From Deinococcus sp. QL22 (lineage in GTDB: Bacteria; Deinococcota; Deinococci; Deinococcales; Deinococcaceae), in assembly GCF_023370075.1 (NCBI RefSeq), contig NZ_CP097151.1, positions 248,001-312,000 of the forward strand: 64,000 nucleotides of DNA, in the 5' to 3' direction. Under the pieces are notes generated by a model that saw only the letters and a program-made list of their open reading frames with translations, was not told the DNA's origin and made no database searches. A program made the translations under genes and the position numbers. How positions within the stretch are numbered: the first letter of the stretch is position 1; every line of letters starts with the position of its first letter. Shown here in pieces: positions 1-7,953 of the stretch.

Positions 1-583
1 CCAGTTGATGCCGGGTGTCAATCAGCGTGGCTCCACCGCTCAACCAGTTCACCAGACAGGCCTGATACAGCGAAAAGACCGCGACGGCTGCGATGTGGGG
101 GTCGACATCGGCCGAAACCTCGCCCCCCTGTTGCCGCTGCTTGAGCAGTTCGGCCAACTGCTGCACAAAAGCCTGGCCCTGCTTTATTTCCCGAGTACGC
201 CACGGACTCTGGTGAAAGAGCACCAGGCGAAGAAAATCACTGGCCAGGACCTGACGCGTCTCGTAAAATGCAAAAAAAGGATCGAACACTTGGGGAAGCA
301 CTTGCATCAGCGGTCCCTCCAGGCGGCCCGGGTGCAGGGCTAACTTGATCGTCTGGGCAATAACATCATGGAAGACCATGAGCAGCAGATCGGCCTTATC
401 GGAGGCGTACCGGAAGACAGTCCCGGTGGCGACATCCGCTTCTGCAGCAATCTGACGTACGGTGGTGGCCTCGTAACCCTGCTGGGTGAAAAGCGCTAGT
501 GCTGCGGCGTGGATCCGCTCCAGTTTGTCTTGCTTATGACGTTCACGGCGGCTCAAGTGCTGCGGATCAGGCGGGCGCGTCAC
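1..583 (-). CDS. TetR family transcriptional regulator (3' end beyond window)
   Basis: The reading frame is open from a GTG at 583 to the window edge (194 codons, no stop), so the C-terminus is missing. The N-terminal 60 residues form a TetR helix-turn-helix: the segment ALFTQQGYEATTVRQIA is followed by GTVFRYASDKADLLL, the usual recognition helix and start of helix 4. The C-terminal half is helical, as expected of a ligand-binding domain. The start is chosen because GTG at 581-583 overlaps the TGA of the upstream membrane protein gene in a GTGA junction, implying translational coupling. The palindrome at 1009-1030 upstream of that gene is the likely autoregulatory site. The ligand is unknown. 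Confidence 0.88.
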   Translation of the reverse strand, partial: MTRPPDPQHLSRRERHKQDKLERIHAAALALFTQQGYEATTVRQIAAEADVATGTVFRYASDKADLLLMVFHDVIAQTIKLALHPGRLEGPLMQVLPQVFDPFFAFYETRQVLASDFLRLVLFHQSPWRTREIKQGQAFVQQLAELLKQRQQGGEVSADVDPHIAAVAVFSLYQACLVNWLSGGATLIDTRHQL

Positions 584-984
584 TGGGTTGCCTGATCCGC
601 GCAGACGCCCCTGGCTGGAACGTCACCGGACATCAGCAGCAAAGCAGGAATGAAGTTGACCCAAAATCCACTGAGCGGAGCCAGAGTGACCTGAACGGCC
701 GTCAAGACCAGCAATGCCAGTCCGGTGCCTCTGGGAAACCGGTGTCCCGCTCGGGCTGTGGACATGATCCAGATGCCCCATAACAGCTGTGTGCCAGCAA
801 AACTTCCGAGTGAACTCCAGAAGGCGGCCTGTCGGTCCAAGTGTGGCGGGTGCCAGGGCGCGCCTATGACGCCCAGGAGTCCGTCTGGTGCCAGGACGGC
901 CAGATGAGGAATGACGCTGGCCAAGGCCAGGCACAGGTGGATCAAAGCCACGCCGATCAAGAGACGTCCTGCCCATAGGTACAT
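580..984 (-). CDS. small integral membrane protein, DUF6463-like
   Basis: The product has 134 residues and about four hydrophobic segments: MYLWAGRLLIGVALIHL at the start, another near residue 30, then LLWGIWIM and the LALLVLTAVQVTLAPLSGFW region. The ATG at 984 is preferred over the upstream in-frame codon at 1089 because AAAGGAG lies just before it and because the operator and promoter at 1009-1053 would fall inside a longer gene. The general layout recalls the DUF6463 family of unknown function. It overlaps the TetR gene by 4 bases, so the two form an operon and the membrane protein may be the regulator's target. I cannot assign a substrate. Confidence 0.75.
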   Translation of the reverse strand: MYLWAGRLLIGVALIHLCLALASVIPHLAVLAPDGLLGVIGAPWHPPHLDRQAAFWSSLGSFAGTQLLWGIWIMSTARAGHRFPRGTGLALLVLTAVQVTLAPLSGFWVNFIPALLLMSGDVPARGVCADQATQ

Positions 985-1008
985 GCTCAGCTCCTTTTGA
1001 ATGTGTTC

Positions 1009-1053
1009 GATAATGAACGTGTTCATTATCATGGTCTGAACCAAGAGCAGCAA
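1009..1053 (-). promoter_or_regulatory. promoter with overlapping TetR-type operator
   Basis: On the minus strand TTGCTG (1053-1048) and GATAAT (1030-1025) are 17 bases apart, a good sigma-70 pair. The -10 box lies within a perfect inverted repeat with 10-base arms (GATAATGAAC at 1009-1018, GTTCATTATC at 1021-1030) and a 2-base centre. A repressor bound there would block RNA polymerase. The adjacent co-transcribed TetR gene is the obvious candidate. Confidence 0.8.
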
Positions 1054-1089
1054 GGAACAAAGTCCCTTACCCGGATGGACTGCGCGCAA

Positions 1090-1500
1090 GGCGTCTGGTG
1101 ACGCTCATGAACAACCCCATTTTGGTTCGAGAAGAATGCATCCGGTTGCTCCTCATCTGAACGCTTCACCTCTGAACTTGCCCACTGAATCATAAGGATG
1201 AGGCAGAGAGGGAGAGCCGTCTGCTCGTTGCCTTCTAGCGCTTCCATATGCTGAATGCTCATCCTCCTGGTGAACCAGCTTAAGACGCCTTGAAGGTTGC
1301 CAAATAGAGCAAGCATGTCTCAGACGCATACTTTCGATGCGAAGGGAAGCGTCCACCTTCTGAAAAACGGACGTGCGAGTGGGGCGGAAGCAGGCCCTCA
1401 CACTGGTTCGAGCCCAGTGACCCACACCCTCACAGGCGGCCCAAGCGGTCGCCTTCTCCTTTGCCTCGGCCAGTTGGATTGAAGAAAAGTTCAGCTGTTC
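1090..1500. other. intergenic stretch without a supported gene
   Basis: Short frames here lack ribosome-binding sites and recognisable domains. A tRNA-like T-arm sequence near 1393-1412 (stem bases around GGTTCGAGCC) is visible, but no matching 5' half or anticodon arm was found. Confidence 0.5.
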
Positions 1501-1516
1501 AGCTCACTGAGGGCGG

Positions 1517-1780
1517 ATGATGGCGTTCCTCTTGGACAACAGGAATCCCTCTTCAGCGCCTGTCCTGATCACTGATCAGTTACGAAGTGACGAGGCTGCG
1601 ATTCGGGAGATCTCGAGCCTGAAGGGCGTCGACTACCGGCAGGTGATCTCCACAACGCGGTGCAACAACTTGGTCGGACAGTCTCACCGTCCCGCACGAC
1701 GTCAAGAGCGATATCAACTTGGAGTCAAACGGTGAAGACGAGCGCAGGAATTTCTGAGCCTGCACGCCCGTCTTGAAAAG
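1517..1780 (+). pseudogene. IS6-family transposase, C-terminal remnant
   Basis: A conceptual translation with one frame change gives LRSDEAAIREI, then CNNLVGQSHRPARRQERYQ and a tail ending in FLSLHAR. The same C-terminal block (last part of the DDE core, with the N-x-x-V-x-Q-x-HRP motif) occurs at 30020-30230 and 33870-34070. The N-terminal two thirds and the first catalytic Asp are absent, so this is dead. Confidence 0.75.
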
Positions 1781-1837
1781 TTCCGGTGCCGTTACGCTTC
1801 AGCGAAGAGGAACCGGTAAGCCTGTGGATTCCTCAGA

Positions 1838-2158
1838 GTGCAGAGCGTTGCCGTGGGCCGCATGTACCGCATCCGCCGCACGACCTTCCCCATCGGCAGA
1901 GCAGTCGAAGTCCCTCGCTACCAGATTGAAGCTGCTCCGGGCAACAAGCTGGAATTGATCCAGGAAGTGCGCCGTCTGCGGGTGGATTTTGCCACCTTCG
2001 GTGCCCGCGCTGTCGCCTGTGCCACGGACATTCAGCCGGAAGGCTGGGAGATTCGGGGCCTCATCGCCGTGGATGCCGTCGCCTTTGAACACGCGCTTCA
2101 GCAGGCGATGATCAATCACACCTCGCGCAAGTTCGGGGCCGTCATCGGAAACGAGTGA
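1838..2158 (+). CDS. hypothetical protein, 106 aa
   Basis: Third codon positions are strongly G/C, as in the real genes of this window, and the frame is free of stops, so it is probably coding or recently was. The start could be ATG 1838 or ATG 1862; neither has a strong ribosome-binding site. The product is mixed alpha/beta with the segment VDFATFGARAVACATDIQP in the middle and AVDAVAFEHALQQAMINH near the end. I recognise no family. It sits alone between two oppositely oriented IS6 fragments and may be the 3' part of a longer gene whose start was lost to the insertion. Confidence 0.5.
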   Translation: MQSVAVGRMYRIRRTTFPIGRAVEVPRYQIEAAPGNKLELIQEVRRLRVDFATFGARAVACATDIQPEGWEIRGLIAVDAVAFEHALQQAMINHTSRKFGAVIGNE

Positions 2159-2224
2159 TATCTGATGGCCCCCATTGAATGGCACGCGCCCCCACGGGCG
2201 GGACAATTCGTGGTGGTGGGCCTG

Positions 2225-2401
2225 TACCGCTAGCCCCGCGCCCCGCTGGTGCAGCAATTCCTGAACGTTCCGGTAGCTTAGTGGGAAGCGGTGATACAGC
2301 CAGACGGCATACTGAATGATGTTCATGGAGAAACGGTGGCGATCTGTTTTGGGTCAGTCACAGTGGGCGAGCCTCCCCAGCCCGGTGAAGGCAACACAAC
2401 C
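2225..2401 (-). mobile_element. IS6-family element, left-end and transposase N-terminal remnant
   Basis: The minus strand begins with the terminal inverted repeat GGTTGTGTTGCCTTCAC (2401-2385), followed by a start at 2326 encoding IIQYAVWLYHRFPLSYRNVQ and ELLHQRGAG, the N-terminus of IS6 transposases, and then loses homology. The same left end and N-terminus recur in the other IS6 copies in the window. Only the end is left. Confidence 0.75.
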
Positions 2402-2427
2402 GCGTGATGCCCTCACGCGCTCTACAC

Positions 2428-4311
2428 TCAACGCATCAACGCCAGAAATGTGTCGACGGTCTCTGGACAAAACTGCCGTCCCCGTTGCGCCTCAATCTCA
2501 GCCAAGGCCGCCTCACGACTCCAGGCCGCTTTATACGGGCGCTCACTCACCAAAGCATCAAACACATCACAGACCGCAAATAGGCGACCCAACAACGGAA
2601 TCTGCTCGCCCACCAAGCCCGTGGGGTACCCGGTTCCATCCCAGCGTTCATGATGCGACGCAATGAGTTCCAGCACAGCCAAAGGCAACCCGGGCAGGCG
2701 GGCTGCCAGTTCTGTTCCCTTGACGACATGGGTTTCCATGACCTGCCGTTCCTTGGGCGTCAAGTGGCCAGGTTTGAGCAAGATGGCGTCTGGAATCATC
2801 AACTTGCCCAGGTCATGCAGGTAGCTTCCTTGCCGCAAGTGGTGTAAGTCCTCTTCAGAAAGGCCGGTGGCTTGTCCCAGGCGGGTAGCCCAGGTGGCCA
2901 CCCGCTGGGTGTGGCCATGGGTCTCAAGATCCCGGGCTTCCAGCGCGGTTCCCAAGGCCAGCATTCCGGCTTCTAAGGTGGCGCGCAGTTGGGTCACGAC
3001 CCGCTGAAGTTCGAGGGCGTGTCCCAGGCGCAACGCAGCCAATTCCAGCAATTGCTGAACCTGGGGGGTAATGGCACGCCAGCGGTGCAGCGTCACCAAG
3101 TTCAGGATGCCGACCATCTGCCCTTGGTGCCACACCGGCGTCAGAACGACGCTCTTGATCCCGGCCTGCACGAGTTCAGGAATCGGGTTGACGGTCGTGG
3201 GATAATCCGTGGCAAAAACCGTTTGACGCTGCTGCGCAATCGCGTCCGAAAGGCCGCCTTGTGGGAGAGTACCCGTGACGGGAGCAACCGAACGCAAGCT
3301 ACTCAGGTCCATCCCAGGCTTGCTCATCACCGTCAAGCCGACAACTTCTCCATCGTGCAGAGGAATATACGATGCCAGATCAAAGTCCAGCAGATTCATC
3401 AATCGGTGCAGACTGCCCTCAAGCACGTCCGTCGGTGGGCCCAGCGTTTCGAGATAGCGTGAAAACTCCCCAATTTCCAGAGCCACTTGGGCGTCTTGCC
3501 TTGGATTGCGCTGGCGGTGTTTGGCTGTGTGCAACTGTTCATCAGCGACTGCGAAGGCCTGTTCAAAAGGAGTCTGGCGAGTTTCGAGCCTGGCCAGTCC
3601 AAACTCAAAGGCAGCCATCTCTGAATTGTTGAGCATCTGCAACATGACCGGTTGAAGGTCTTGCTTGAGTTGGGCCAGGCCAAGAGCGAGGGGGTCGGTC
3701 GTCTCGCCTGGGGTGACCAGCACGAACTCATCGCCTCCCCACCGGCACAGCAAGCTACCAGGTGGCAGGTGCGCCCGCAAAGCTTGGACGAAGGCGCGGA
3801 GGTGGCGGTCACCGCCCACATGGCCATGCAATTCATTGATGGCTTTCAAATGATTGAGATCGACGACGGCGACGGCTGCGGGCCGAGACAGGTGAGCCAG
3901 GGCCTCCAGAAATGGGGAGCGCAGCAGAGCGCCCGTCAAGGCATCCTGCTGGTTGGCCCGGGAAGGGAGCAGGCGGTCATGTTGCTGAACCCGGATCAAT
4001 ACGCCTTCGGGGTGGGGATAGAAACAAAGGCGGATCCAGAGCTTGTTCTGGTGTGCGGATGCTTCCAGTTCTGTCGGAGCGGTGGTGGCCATGGCTAGGC
4101 GCAGAGGGGGCAGGAACTCATCGAGCTGCGGCGCAGAGAGCAGGTCAAACAAGGACATTCCGAGAACGTCCCGGGCTTCTCGTCGGAGGAACCGGAGGGC
4201 GGCAGCGTTGGCAAAAGTGACCTGCAACTGTCGGTTCAGCCCGTAGATGGCTTCAGAAAAATCTTCCAACACCTGTTGGGGGATGGACGGGGCAGATCCG
4301 GGCACGAACAC
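2428..4311 (-). CDS. PAS-GGDEF-GAF-HD-GYP cyclic di-GMP signalling protein
   Basis: The 627-residue product is predicted to make and/or degrade c-di-GMP in the cytoplasm. Domain order: PAS-like sensor (about 15-110), GGDEF diguanylate cyclase domain (about 120-275) with an intact GGDEF at 192-196, GAF-like domain (about 290-440), and a C-terminal HD-GYP phosphodiesterase domain (about 445-627) with HDLGK at 499-503 and HHERWDGTGYP at 553-563. No RxxD inhibitory site is evident immediately before GGDEF. Having both active-looking domains in one chain means the net output cannot be predicted. No membrane segment is visible, so both sensory domains probably read cytoplasmic ligands. No partner gene is adjacent. 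Confidence 0.92.
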   Translation of the reverse strand: MFVPGSAPSIPQQVLEDFSEAIYGLNRQLQVTFANAAALRFLRREARDVLGMSLFDLLSAPQLDEFLPPLRLAMATTAPTELEASAHQNKLWIRLCFYPHPEGVLIRVQQHDRLLPSRANQQDALTGALLRSPFLEALAHLSRPAAVAVVDLNHLKAINELHGHVGGDRHLRAFVQALRAHLPPGSLLCRWGGDEFVLVTPGETTDPLALGLAQLKQDLQPVMLQMLNNSEMAAFEFGLARLETRQTPFEQAFAVADEQLHTAKHRQRNPRQDAQVALEIGEFSRYLETLGPPTDVLEGSLHRLMNLLDFDLASYIPLHDGEVVGLTVMSKPGMDLSSLRSVAPVTGTLPQGGLSDAIAQQRQTVFATDYPTTVNPIPELVQAGIKSVVLTPVWHQGQMVGILNLVTLHRWRAITPQVQQLLELAALRLGHALELQRVVTQLRATLEAGMLALGTALEARDLETHGHTQRVATWATRLGQATGLSEEDLHHLRQGSYLHDLGKLMIPDAILLKPGHLTPKERQVMETHVVKGTELAARLPGLPLAVLELIASHHERWDGTGYPTGLVGEQIPLLGRLFAVCDVFDALVSERPYKAAWSREAALAEIEAQRGRQFCPETVDTFLALMR

Positions 4312-4669
4312 TCCTTGTCAAACCCACATGGCTGGGGATGAGCGCCATCTTACGGTGAGGCGCACTGCCCGGGCGGCGCACTTCTGGGGGAACAACCTTC
4401 ACACGTTGGAGGGGATGAGGAGCTGTGGGCCGGAGTTGAAGTGCAGGTGATGACACCGAGCCAGTGGCAGATCTGGATCATCCGTCTGGCAGGAGAATGC
4501 AGGAGATCGTCAGGTGGAAGCACCGATGTGCACAGGGTGGGTTCTGGCAACTTTGTGTGTTGAGCCGAGCCGTGGGAAGCTTGGTTCGTCACTCCCACTC
4601 GAGCCGACAAGCCTGCTGGCAACTTTGGTCATCCGAGACCGTGAGTTAAGTGCACCGCATCTAGCATCT
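4312..4669. other. intergenic stretch, nothing recognised
   Basis: This is the upstream region of the GGDEF/HD-GYP gene. I see no convincing coding frame, repeat or hairpin. Confidence 0.4.
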
Positions 4670-4805
4670 AGACAAACTTTGCTCCAAGAATCTTCAGCCC
4701 AGTCACGAATGCGGCCCGGAGTTCAGTCACGGAGTTGTAACAACGACGAGGCATGAGGAGGCCCTTGAGCTTCCGCCACACCTGCTCGATAAGGTTAAAA
4801 AGGGC
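4670..4805 (-). pseudogene. IS630-type transposase C-terminal remnant
   Basis: The minus strand encodes FNLIEQVWRKLKG followed by about 30 residues to a stop near 4670. This matches the block around the last catalytic Glu of IS630/Tc1-mariner transposases (LNxIExxWxxLK). The upstream part is missing where the IS1 end begins at 4814. Confidence 0.7.
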
Positions 4806-4813
4806 ACATAGGG

Positions 4814-5547
4814 GGTCGTGGCTTCAACGTAATGACGCGTTGTCGCGGTGAATGAACATCCAGATCAGGAGTTCGAGATGCTCTTGTGTGCGGCTCAAGG
4901 ACAGGCTCTTGCGTACCAAATGAGCGATACGGAGCCGCAACGTGGCATTGAACCGTTCGATATGTTGTGTCCCACCGATGACGTGCAGCGCACCGAACAC
5001 CACGCCTTTATAGGCGCTGAGGCCGTCGGTATGACACACCGCATCGAGATAAGGGGCAGGGAGGCTCTGCCACAACCCGAAAGCTCCAGCGGCATCTCGG
5101 TTTCCGATAAAACAGCCGACGATCTGGCGGGTGGTGCGGTTCATGGCGAGCCAAATCCAGATGTTCTTCGTCTGCTGCGCCACAAAGGTGCATCGCTCGT
5201 CGCACTTTTTTTGCGACAGGTGATTCGAGCTCGATGGTGTGTGGCACGGTCTTAATCAGGGAGTGGAGGTGGCGGCGGAACCAGCTTCGACTGACCCCGA
5301 CGACGCGGCAAATGCCCCGGTGAGACAGGCGTTCGGACAGCAAACGGTCAACCAGGGTCACGGTTTGGGGCGAAACCGGCGTTCGGGTATGGTTCAGGGT
5401 GAACTGATGTCGGCATACACGGCACAGATACCGCTGTTTGCCGGTATGGGCGTGACCGTTTTTGACGATATAGACGCCCTCGCACGCTGGACACGTCAGG
5501 TCGTTCATGCTTTATTAAACGGCAATTATTCCTAAGAAGCCACAACC
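4814..5547 (-). mobile_element. IS1-family element, copy 1 (deletion derivative)
   Basis: Ends are GGTCGTGGCTTC (4814-4825) and its near complement (5536-5547). The element is 734 bp against 771 bp for copy 2, and most of the difference is a 37-bp loss just after the A7 tract (5206-5212 on the plus strand), which in copy 2 holds the frameshift hairpin. Because 37 is not a multiple of 3, insA and insB no longer stand in the -1 relationship. No target duplication is visible at its flanks. Confidence 0.85.
4824..5508 (-). pseudogene. insAB: IS1 transposase InsA/InsB', frame relationship broken
   Basis: The InsA part starts at 5508 (CPAC and CRVC zinc-ribbon cysteines, then a helix-turn-helix ending SRSWFRRHL). 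The InsB part is readable from about 5183 to 4824 with the catalytic CHTDGLSAYKG block and the ERFNATLRLR block. Direct comparison with the copy at 6946-7667 shows that the segment joining the two, including the first catalytic Asp context, lies in the wrong frame here. Confidence 0.8.
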
Positions 5548-5558
5548 ACCCGATGCAT

Positions 5559-6934
5559 ATTGGGAACCGGACAAAACTCAACGCGCGCCTAAAAGGCGAT
5601 CCAGCACATCGTTTCCAGAGACTTCCTGTCCCCCTTGCCGGGTGGTCTGGGTGGTGAGGTATGCAGCCGCCAGCCGCTGCAAGCCGAGGAGGAGGGTTTT
5701 CTTGCCAGGTGGGCGGTTCTGATGAGGACATCGCCGCCCAGATGGGCGAGCAATCGAAGTTCTGGCGCGTCTAGCGTTTCACCCAGCGTGAAGACGTCAG
5801 AAGCCACCACCCAGCTCATCGCCACCAGGGTGCGCAGGGCCTGGACATCGTGAATGCGCACGTCCTCCCAGCCTAGGGACGTCTTTGTCCACGCAAAAAC
5901 GTCCTCAATGGACCAGCGGCGCAAGTACAGGCGCACCACCTGCCCGGCGTCCACGCCGGGCGACACCGGCAGGCTGGTGAGCAGCACCCAGCCCTCCTCA
6001 TCCCCTTTGGGACGCGTGGGAAAGCTCAAGTGCACGGCCTGAACGGGCAGCCGGCCCTCGTCCAGCCAGACCTGCTGCGCACGCAGTTCTGTGCGCGTCG
6101 GGCGCCAGATCAGCCGCCGACCCTGCTTGACCGGCCGAGCCAGTTCAAAGACATGACGGACAGGAGCACGGTGCAGCGCACCGTGCAGCGGTTCCCCCTC
6201 ACCGGTTGGACGAAGGCGCGTCTGGCGATCCAGATGGCGTGCACGGATCACGAAATCAACGTGCAATCTCCGTAAACGGCGCAGAATCCGGAGGCTGTCG
6301 AACCCGCGATCCAGCACGAAAATGATCCGCAGCACCCCCGCTGCCCGCAGGGCGCGGGTGATCTGGGCGAGTGCCTGGAGGACGACCGTGTTCTCACTGG
6401 TGAATCCTGGTGCCAGAGCGCTGTACAGCGTGTGATACAGCAGGGTTTGACGTCCATCACAGGTCAGGCCAATGGCGTTGAGGGTGCGGTAGCCCGCGAC
6501 CGGCTGGCCGTTCAGATCCCGCACCGTGTCCAGATATTCCAGCGTCTGGCTGTGCGGCTTGCGGAGGTCAGAGCCGTCCAGAATGACGATCACCTCATCC
6601 GACCCGGCAACCCGCGCCCTGCCCTGCGCTTGAATGTGGTCCAGCAGGGTGTCGGCGCTGAGGTCACTTCGCCGATGCTCATGGTGCACCAGTCGTCTCA
6701 GTCGGCGTTCCGCCTGCGGGCACGCCCCCGTACCGGGGGCGACGCGCGCCATCTGTGCCAGACGCGTCGTGCCGCTCGCCAGGATGCCGCTCAGCGCCGC
6801 CTGAAACGCCCTGAAGAGGCGCCGATCTTGGAACAGCGTGTGGTACGGCTGCACGAATTCGCTCAGGCCACCGATATTCACTGTCGCTGAGGGCGTCATC
6901 CCCTGAATATGCAGACTTTTGTCCGGATTTCAAT
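5559..6934 (-). mobile_element. IS4-family element, intact
   Basis: Imperfect terminal inverted repeats of about 18 bp: the left end is ATTGGGA plus ACCGGACAAAA, and the right end, read on the minus strand, is ATTGAAA plus TCCGGACAAAA. GCAT lies outside both ends once the IS1 at 6936-7706 is removed, giving a possible 4-bp target duplication. The 1376-bp element carries one full-length transposase gene. IS1 copy 2 inserted across its right terminus. Confidence 0.85.
5589..6899 (-). CDS. IS4-family transposase (DDE)
   Basis: A 436-residue uninterrupted DDE transposase. The first Asp lies in [12 protein letters not shown], the second in [11 protein letters not shown], and the Glu in the exact IS4 signature Y-x2-R-x3-E-x6-K ([15 protein letters not shown]). 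The N-terminal 100 residues are rich in Arg and helical, consistent with end binding. The frame fills the element and stops inside it, so this copy looks functional. Confidence 0.9.
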   Translation of the reverse strand: MTPSATVNIGGLSEFVQPYHTLFQDRRLFRAFQAALSGILASGTTRLAQMARVAPGTGACPQAERRLRRLVHHEHRRSDLSADTLLDHIQAQGRARVAGSDEVIVILDGSDLRKPHSQTLEYLDTVRDLNGQPVAGYRTLNAIGLTCDGRQTLLYHTLYSALAPGFTSENTVVLQALAQITRALRAAGVLRIIFVLDRGFDSLRILRRLRRLHVDFVIRARHLDRQTRLRPTGEGEPLHGALHRAPVRHVFELARPVKQGRRLIWRPTRTELRAQQVWLDEGRLPVQAVHLSFPTRPKGDEEGWVLLTSLPVSPGVDAGQVVRLYLRRWSIEDVFAWTKTSLGWEDVRIHDVQALRTLVAMSWVVASDVFTLGETLDAPELRLLAHLGGDVLIRTAHLARKPSSSACSGWRLHTSPPRPPGKGDRKSLETMCWIAF

Positions 6935-6945
6935 GGGTCGTGGCT

Positions 6946-7667
6946 TCAACGTAATGACGCGTTGTAGCGGTGAATGAACATCCAGATCAAGAGTTCGAGA
7001 TGCTCTGGTTTGCGGCTAAAGGAGAGGCTCTTGCGTACCAAATGGGCGCCTCGGAGCCGCAAGGTGGCATTGAAGCGTTCGATGTGTTGGGTGCCGCCAA
7101 TGACGTGCAGTGCGCCAAAAACAACGCCTTTGTAGGCACTCAGGCCATCGGTGTGACACACGGCATCGAGATACGGGGTGGGGAGGCTCTGCCACAGACC
7201 AAAGGCTCCAGCGGCATCTCGATTTCCAATGAAACAGCCCACGATCTGGCGGGAGGCGCGGTTCATAGCCAGCCAGATCCAACGGGTGTTTGTCTGCCGT
7301 GTCACAAAAGTGCATAACTCGTCACACTCCAGCACCAGTGGGGCTGGTGCTGGAGTGTTCACGCTTTTTTTACGACAGGTGATTCGAGCTCGATGGTGTG
7401 TGGCACGGTCTTGATCAGAGATTGGAGGTGGCGACGGAACCAACTTCGGCTGACCCCGACGACGCGGCAAATGCCTCGGTGAGAGAGGCGTTCGGAGAGC
7501 AACCGGTCAACCAAGGTCACGGTTTCGGGCGAAACCGGCGTTCGGGTGTGATTCAGGGTGAATTGGTGGCGACAGACCCGGCACAGATAGCGCTGTTTGC
7601 CGGTGTGGGCGTGACCGTTTTTGACGATGTAGACGCCCTCGCACGCTGGACACGTCAGACCGTTCAT
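6946..7667 (-). CDS. insAB: IS1 transposase InsAB', joined by -1 frameshift
   Basis: InsA is read from ATG 7667 to a stop at 7359 (102 aa: zinc ribbon CPAC/CRVC, then helix-turn-helix). A -1 slip on the A7 tract at 7365-7371 would continue into the InsB' frame to 6946, giving about 240 residues with the first Asp in LECDELCTF, the second in CHTDGLSAYKG and the Glu in ERFNATLRLR. This is the usual IS1 expression strategy: InsA alone acts as inhibitor, the fusion as transposase. All catalytic blocks are present. Confidence 0.88.
7327..7371 (-). promoter_or_regulatory. programmed -1 frameshift signal (A7 plus hairpin)
   Basis: On the minus strand the A7 slippery run (7371-7365) is followed by a 9-base spacer and then a perfect 12-bp stem (CTCCAGCACCAG at 7327-7338 pairing with 7344-7355) with a 5-base loop. 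Slippery tract, short spacer and stable stem are the classical elements of -1 frameshifting. Confidence 0.8.
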
Positions 7668-7749
7668 GCTGTATTAAACTGCAATCATTCCTGAGAAGCC
7701 ACGACCTTTCAATGCATACCCTAGACATGGGCTGCATACCGCGCTATAC

Positions 7750-7790
7750 TGAAGAAATCAAAGGCGACCCCCACGGATCGCCTTTCTTCA
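7750..7790. terminator. bidirectional hairpin terminator
   Basis: AAAGGCGA (7760-7767) pairs perfectly with TCGCCTTT (7778-7785), flanked by A-rich sequence on the left and TTCTTCATT on the right. It could end transcription from either side. Confidence 0.6.
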
Positions 7791-7953
7791 TTAGGACATG
7801 TTGGGTGTTCAATTAGGGCAACGTACTTTAGTTGCAGCGAAAAGCCCGACCTCACCCATAGGCTGGACTCCATTCCAAAGCCTCCCCGACTGACTGCCTA
7901 ATTAACCCTTATAAGAGGGCGGTGCAATTGGGGGGGTCACGGTATCGTGCCCC

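Larger units (their letters stand above)
6936..7706 (-). mobile_element. IS1-family element, copy 2 (intact, 8-bp target duplication)
   Basis: The terminal repeats GGTCGTGGCTTC face each other at 6936-6947 and 7695-7706. The direct repeat TTTCAATG flanks the element on both sides (6928-6935 and 7707-7714), the 8-9 bp duplication expected for IS1. The target straddles the last bases of the IS4 element, so this insertion came later than the IS4. Confidence 0.92.

Noticed and set aside
1376..1425. tRNA-like T-arm (GGTTCGAGCC within a CACTG/CAGTG stem)
   Set aside because: No acceptor partner, D-arm or anticodon arm could be folded from the preceding 90 bases, so at most a tRNA scrap or chance.
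4814..7706. IS1 - IS4 - IS1 as a composite transposon
   Set aside because: Copy 2 has its own 8-bp duplication lying at the IS4 end and copy 1 is a deletion derivative without a matching duplication, so the elements arrived independently.
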